Part shown: in pieces, positions 6,157 through 6,715 of the stretch
Layout of the letters: each line of letters begins with the position of its first letter
Position numbering within the stretch: position 1 is the stretch's first letter
Source: an uncultured Acidobacteriota bacterium
GTDB lineage: Bacteria; Acidobacteriota; Vicinamibacteria; Vicinamibacterales; UBA8438
NCBI GenBank assembly: GCA_937888665.1
Contig: CALBET010000295.1
Location: 1 to 6,715 of the forward strand
Direction of reading: 5' to 3'
DNA: 6,715 nt
Made by a program: the position numbers and the translations under genes
The notes under the pieces: generated by a model
What the model saw: the letters and a program-made list of their open reading frames with translations, nothing else
Database searches by the model: none
What the model was told of the DNA's origin: nothing

Positions 6157-6715
6157 CTACACGGCGACGCCGGCGGCGGCAGGGCCGCGGCCGAACGTGC
6201 GGCGGTAGTAGCGCGTGTGCCAAGCACGATGCCGGGGACCCCGATGAGGGTCGGCAGGATCCAGGGCAGCACACCAAGCGCGCCCGCGAATGAATAGTCC
6301 CAGATACGCTGCAACCCGCAGACCGCGAAGGCGGTGTGAAAGGTCAGACCAGAGCGTCACCGCGAACAGAATCACGGCGACGCTCCCACCGATGGAGAGC
6401 CAGGCCAGCGCACGTTGAACCGGCGTGCGGAGCGTCTCAGGGTGATGTCGGGTTTGGACGGCGCGCATTGACTGTCGAACCGCGGCGCATGTGGCGATGC
6501 CGAGATAGCCCAGAAAGAGCGCAAAGCCGTAGCGTGCCGGGGCGTCGGCGACCGCGATGCCCTGTGACTGATAGGTGACGAAGCGCCCCGCCGAGGCGAT
6601 GACCGCGGACCCTGTCACTTTGGCGCCGATCGAATGAACGCCCATCCGCAATGCGATAAATCGATGGAGTCCGTTCGCCGAGAACTGTTCGGGCGGCTTT
6701 CCCGCGTGGTCTCTT
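6157..6715 (-). pseudogene. Multi-pass membrane protein, frameshifted and 5'-partial
   Basis: The minus-strand frame is open from the right edge (KPPEQFSANGLHRFIALRMG) and shows membrane segments YGFALFLGYLGIATCAAV and ALAWLSIGGSVAVILFAVTL. Near 6338-6360 the hydrophobic reading moves to another frame (FHTAFAVCGLQRIWDYSFAG, then LGVLPWILPTLIGVPGIVLG, down to about 6225). It then returns to the first frame as RYYRRTFGRG and stops with TAG at 6157. The HTAF ... LPWxLPTLIGxP ... RYYRRxF order resembles small uncharacterised bacterial four-helix membrane proteins; I cannot name a function. The two indels compensate each other, as expected for sequencing error or recent decay. It converges on the truncated pckA with only about 40 bases between. 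Confidence 0.55.

Overview
The window is GC-rich and looks like a decayed accessory patch of a soil- or sediment-type bacterium. The SDR protein, the tyrosine recombinase type and the ATP-type PEP carboxykinase all resemble what I know from Planctomycetota and Acidobacteriota, but that placement is an inference and no rRNA or marker gene confirms it. The many single-base frameshifts mean that either true gene decay or uncorrected sequencing errors must be kept in mind.

Left part (1-2000): the 3' part of an extended SDR / NAD-dependent epimerase gene (1-687, +) is followed by about 400 bases holding only a minus-strand scrap of a DUF5615 PIN-like gene. Next is an apparently complete TacA-TacT-type toxin-antitoxin operon on the minus strand (RHH/DUF1778 antitoxin 1624-1908, GNAT toxin 1103-1627, 4-base overlap), with an AT-rich dyad-containing control region upstream.

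Middle part (2000-3740): a frameshifted tyrosine recombinase gene whose catalytic half is intact (ending 3121), then a broken addiction-module antitoxin plus ParE-like toxin remnant (3139-3470, +). An intact small DUF2442 gene (3457-3708, -) follows, preceded by the last 20 codons of a DUF4160-like partner cut by an insertion sequence.

Insertion sequence (3740-5252, 1513 bases): an IS1380-family element with 14-base terminal repeats, TTAA on both sides and one 458-codon transposase. One position of the usual first acidic motif is changed (DVAG in place of DxDG).

Right part (5253-6715): the first 43 codons of a PfkB-type phosphofructokinase (minus strand, cut by the IS), a palindrome-rich divergent intergenic region, and a pckA (ATP-type PEP carboxykinase) pseudogene with an internal deletion that stops abruptly after its P-loop. 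Last is a minus-strand multi-pass membrane protein pseudogene running off the right edge. The two IS flanks belong to two different genes, so the IS marks a rearrangement (or an assembly join), not a simple insertion.

Overall, four toxin-antitoxin-like modules in different states of decay, a recombinase and an IS sit beside broken central-carbon genes. I found no CRISPR array, RNA gene or convincing new defence system.
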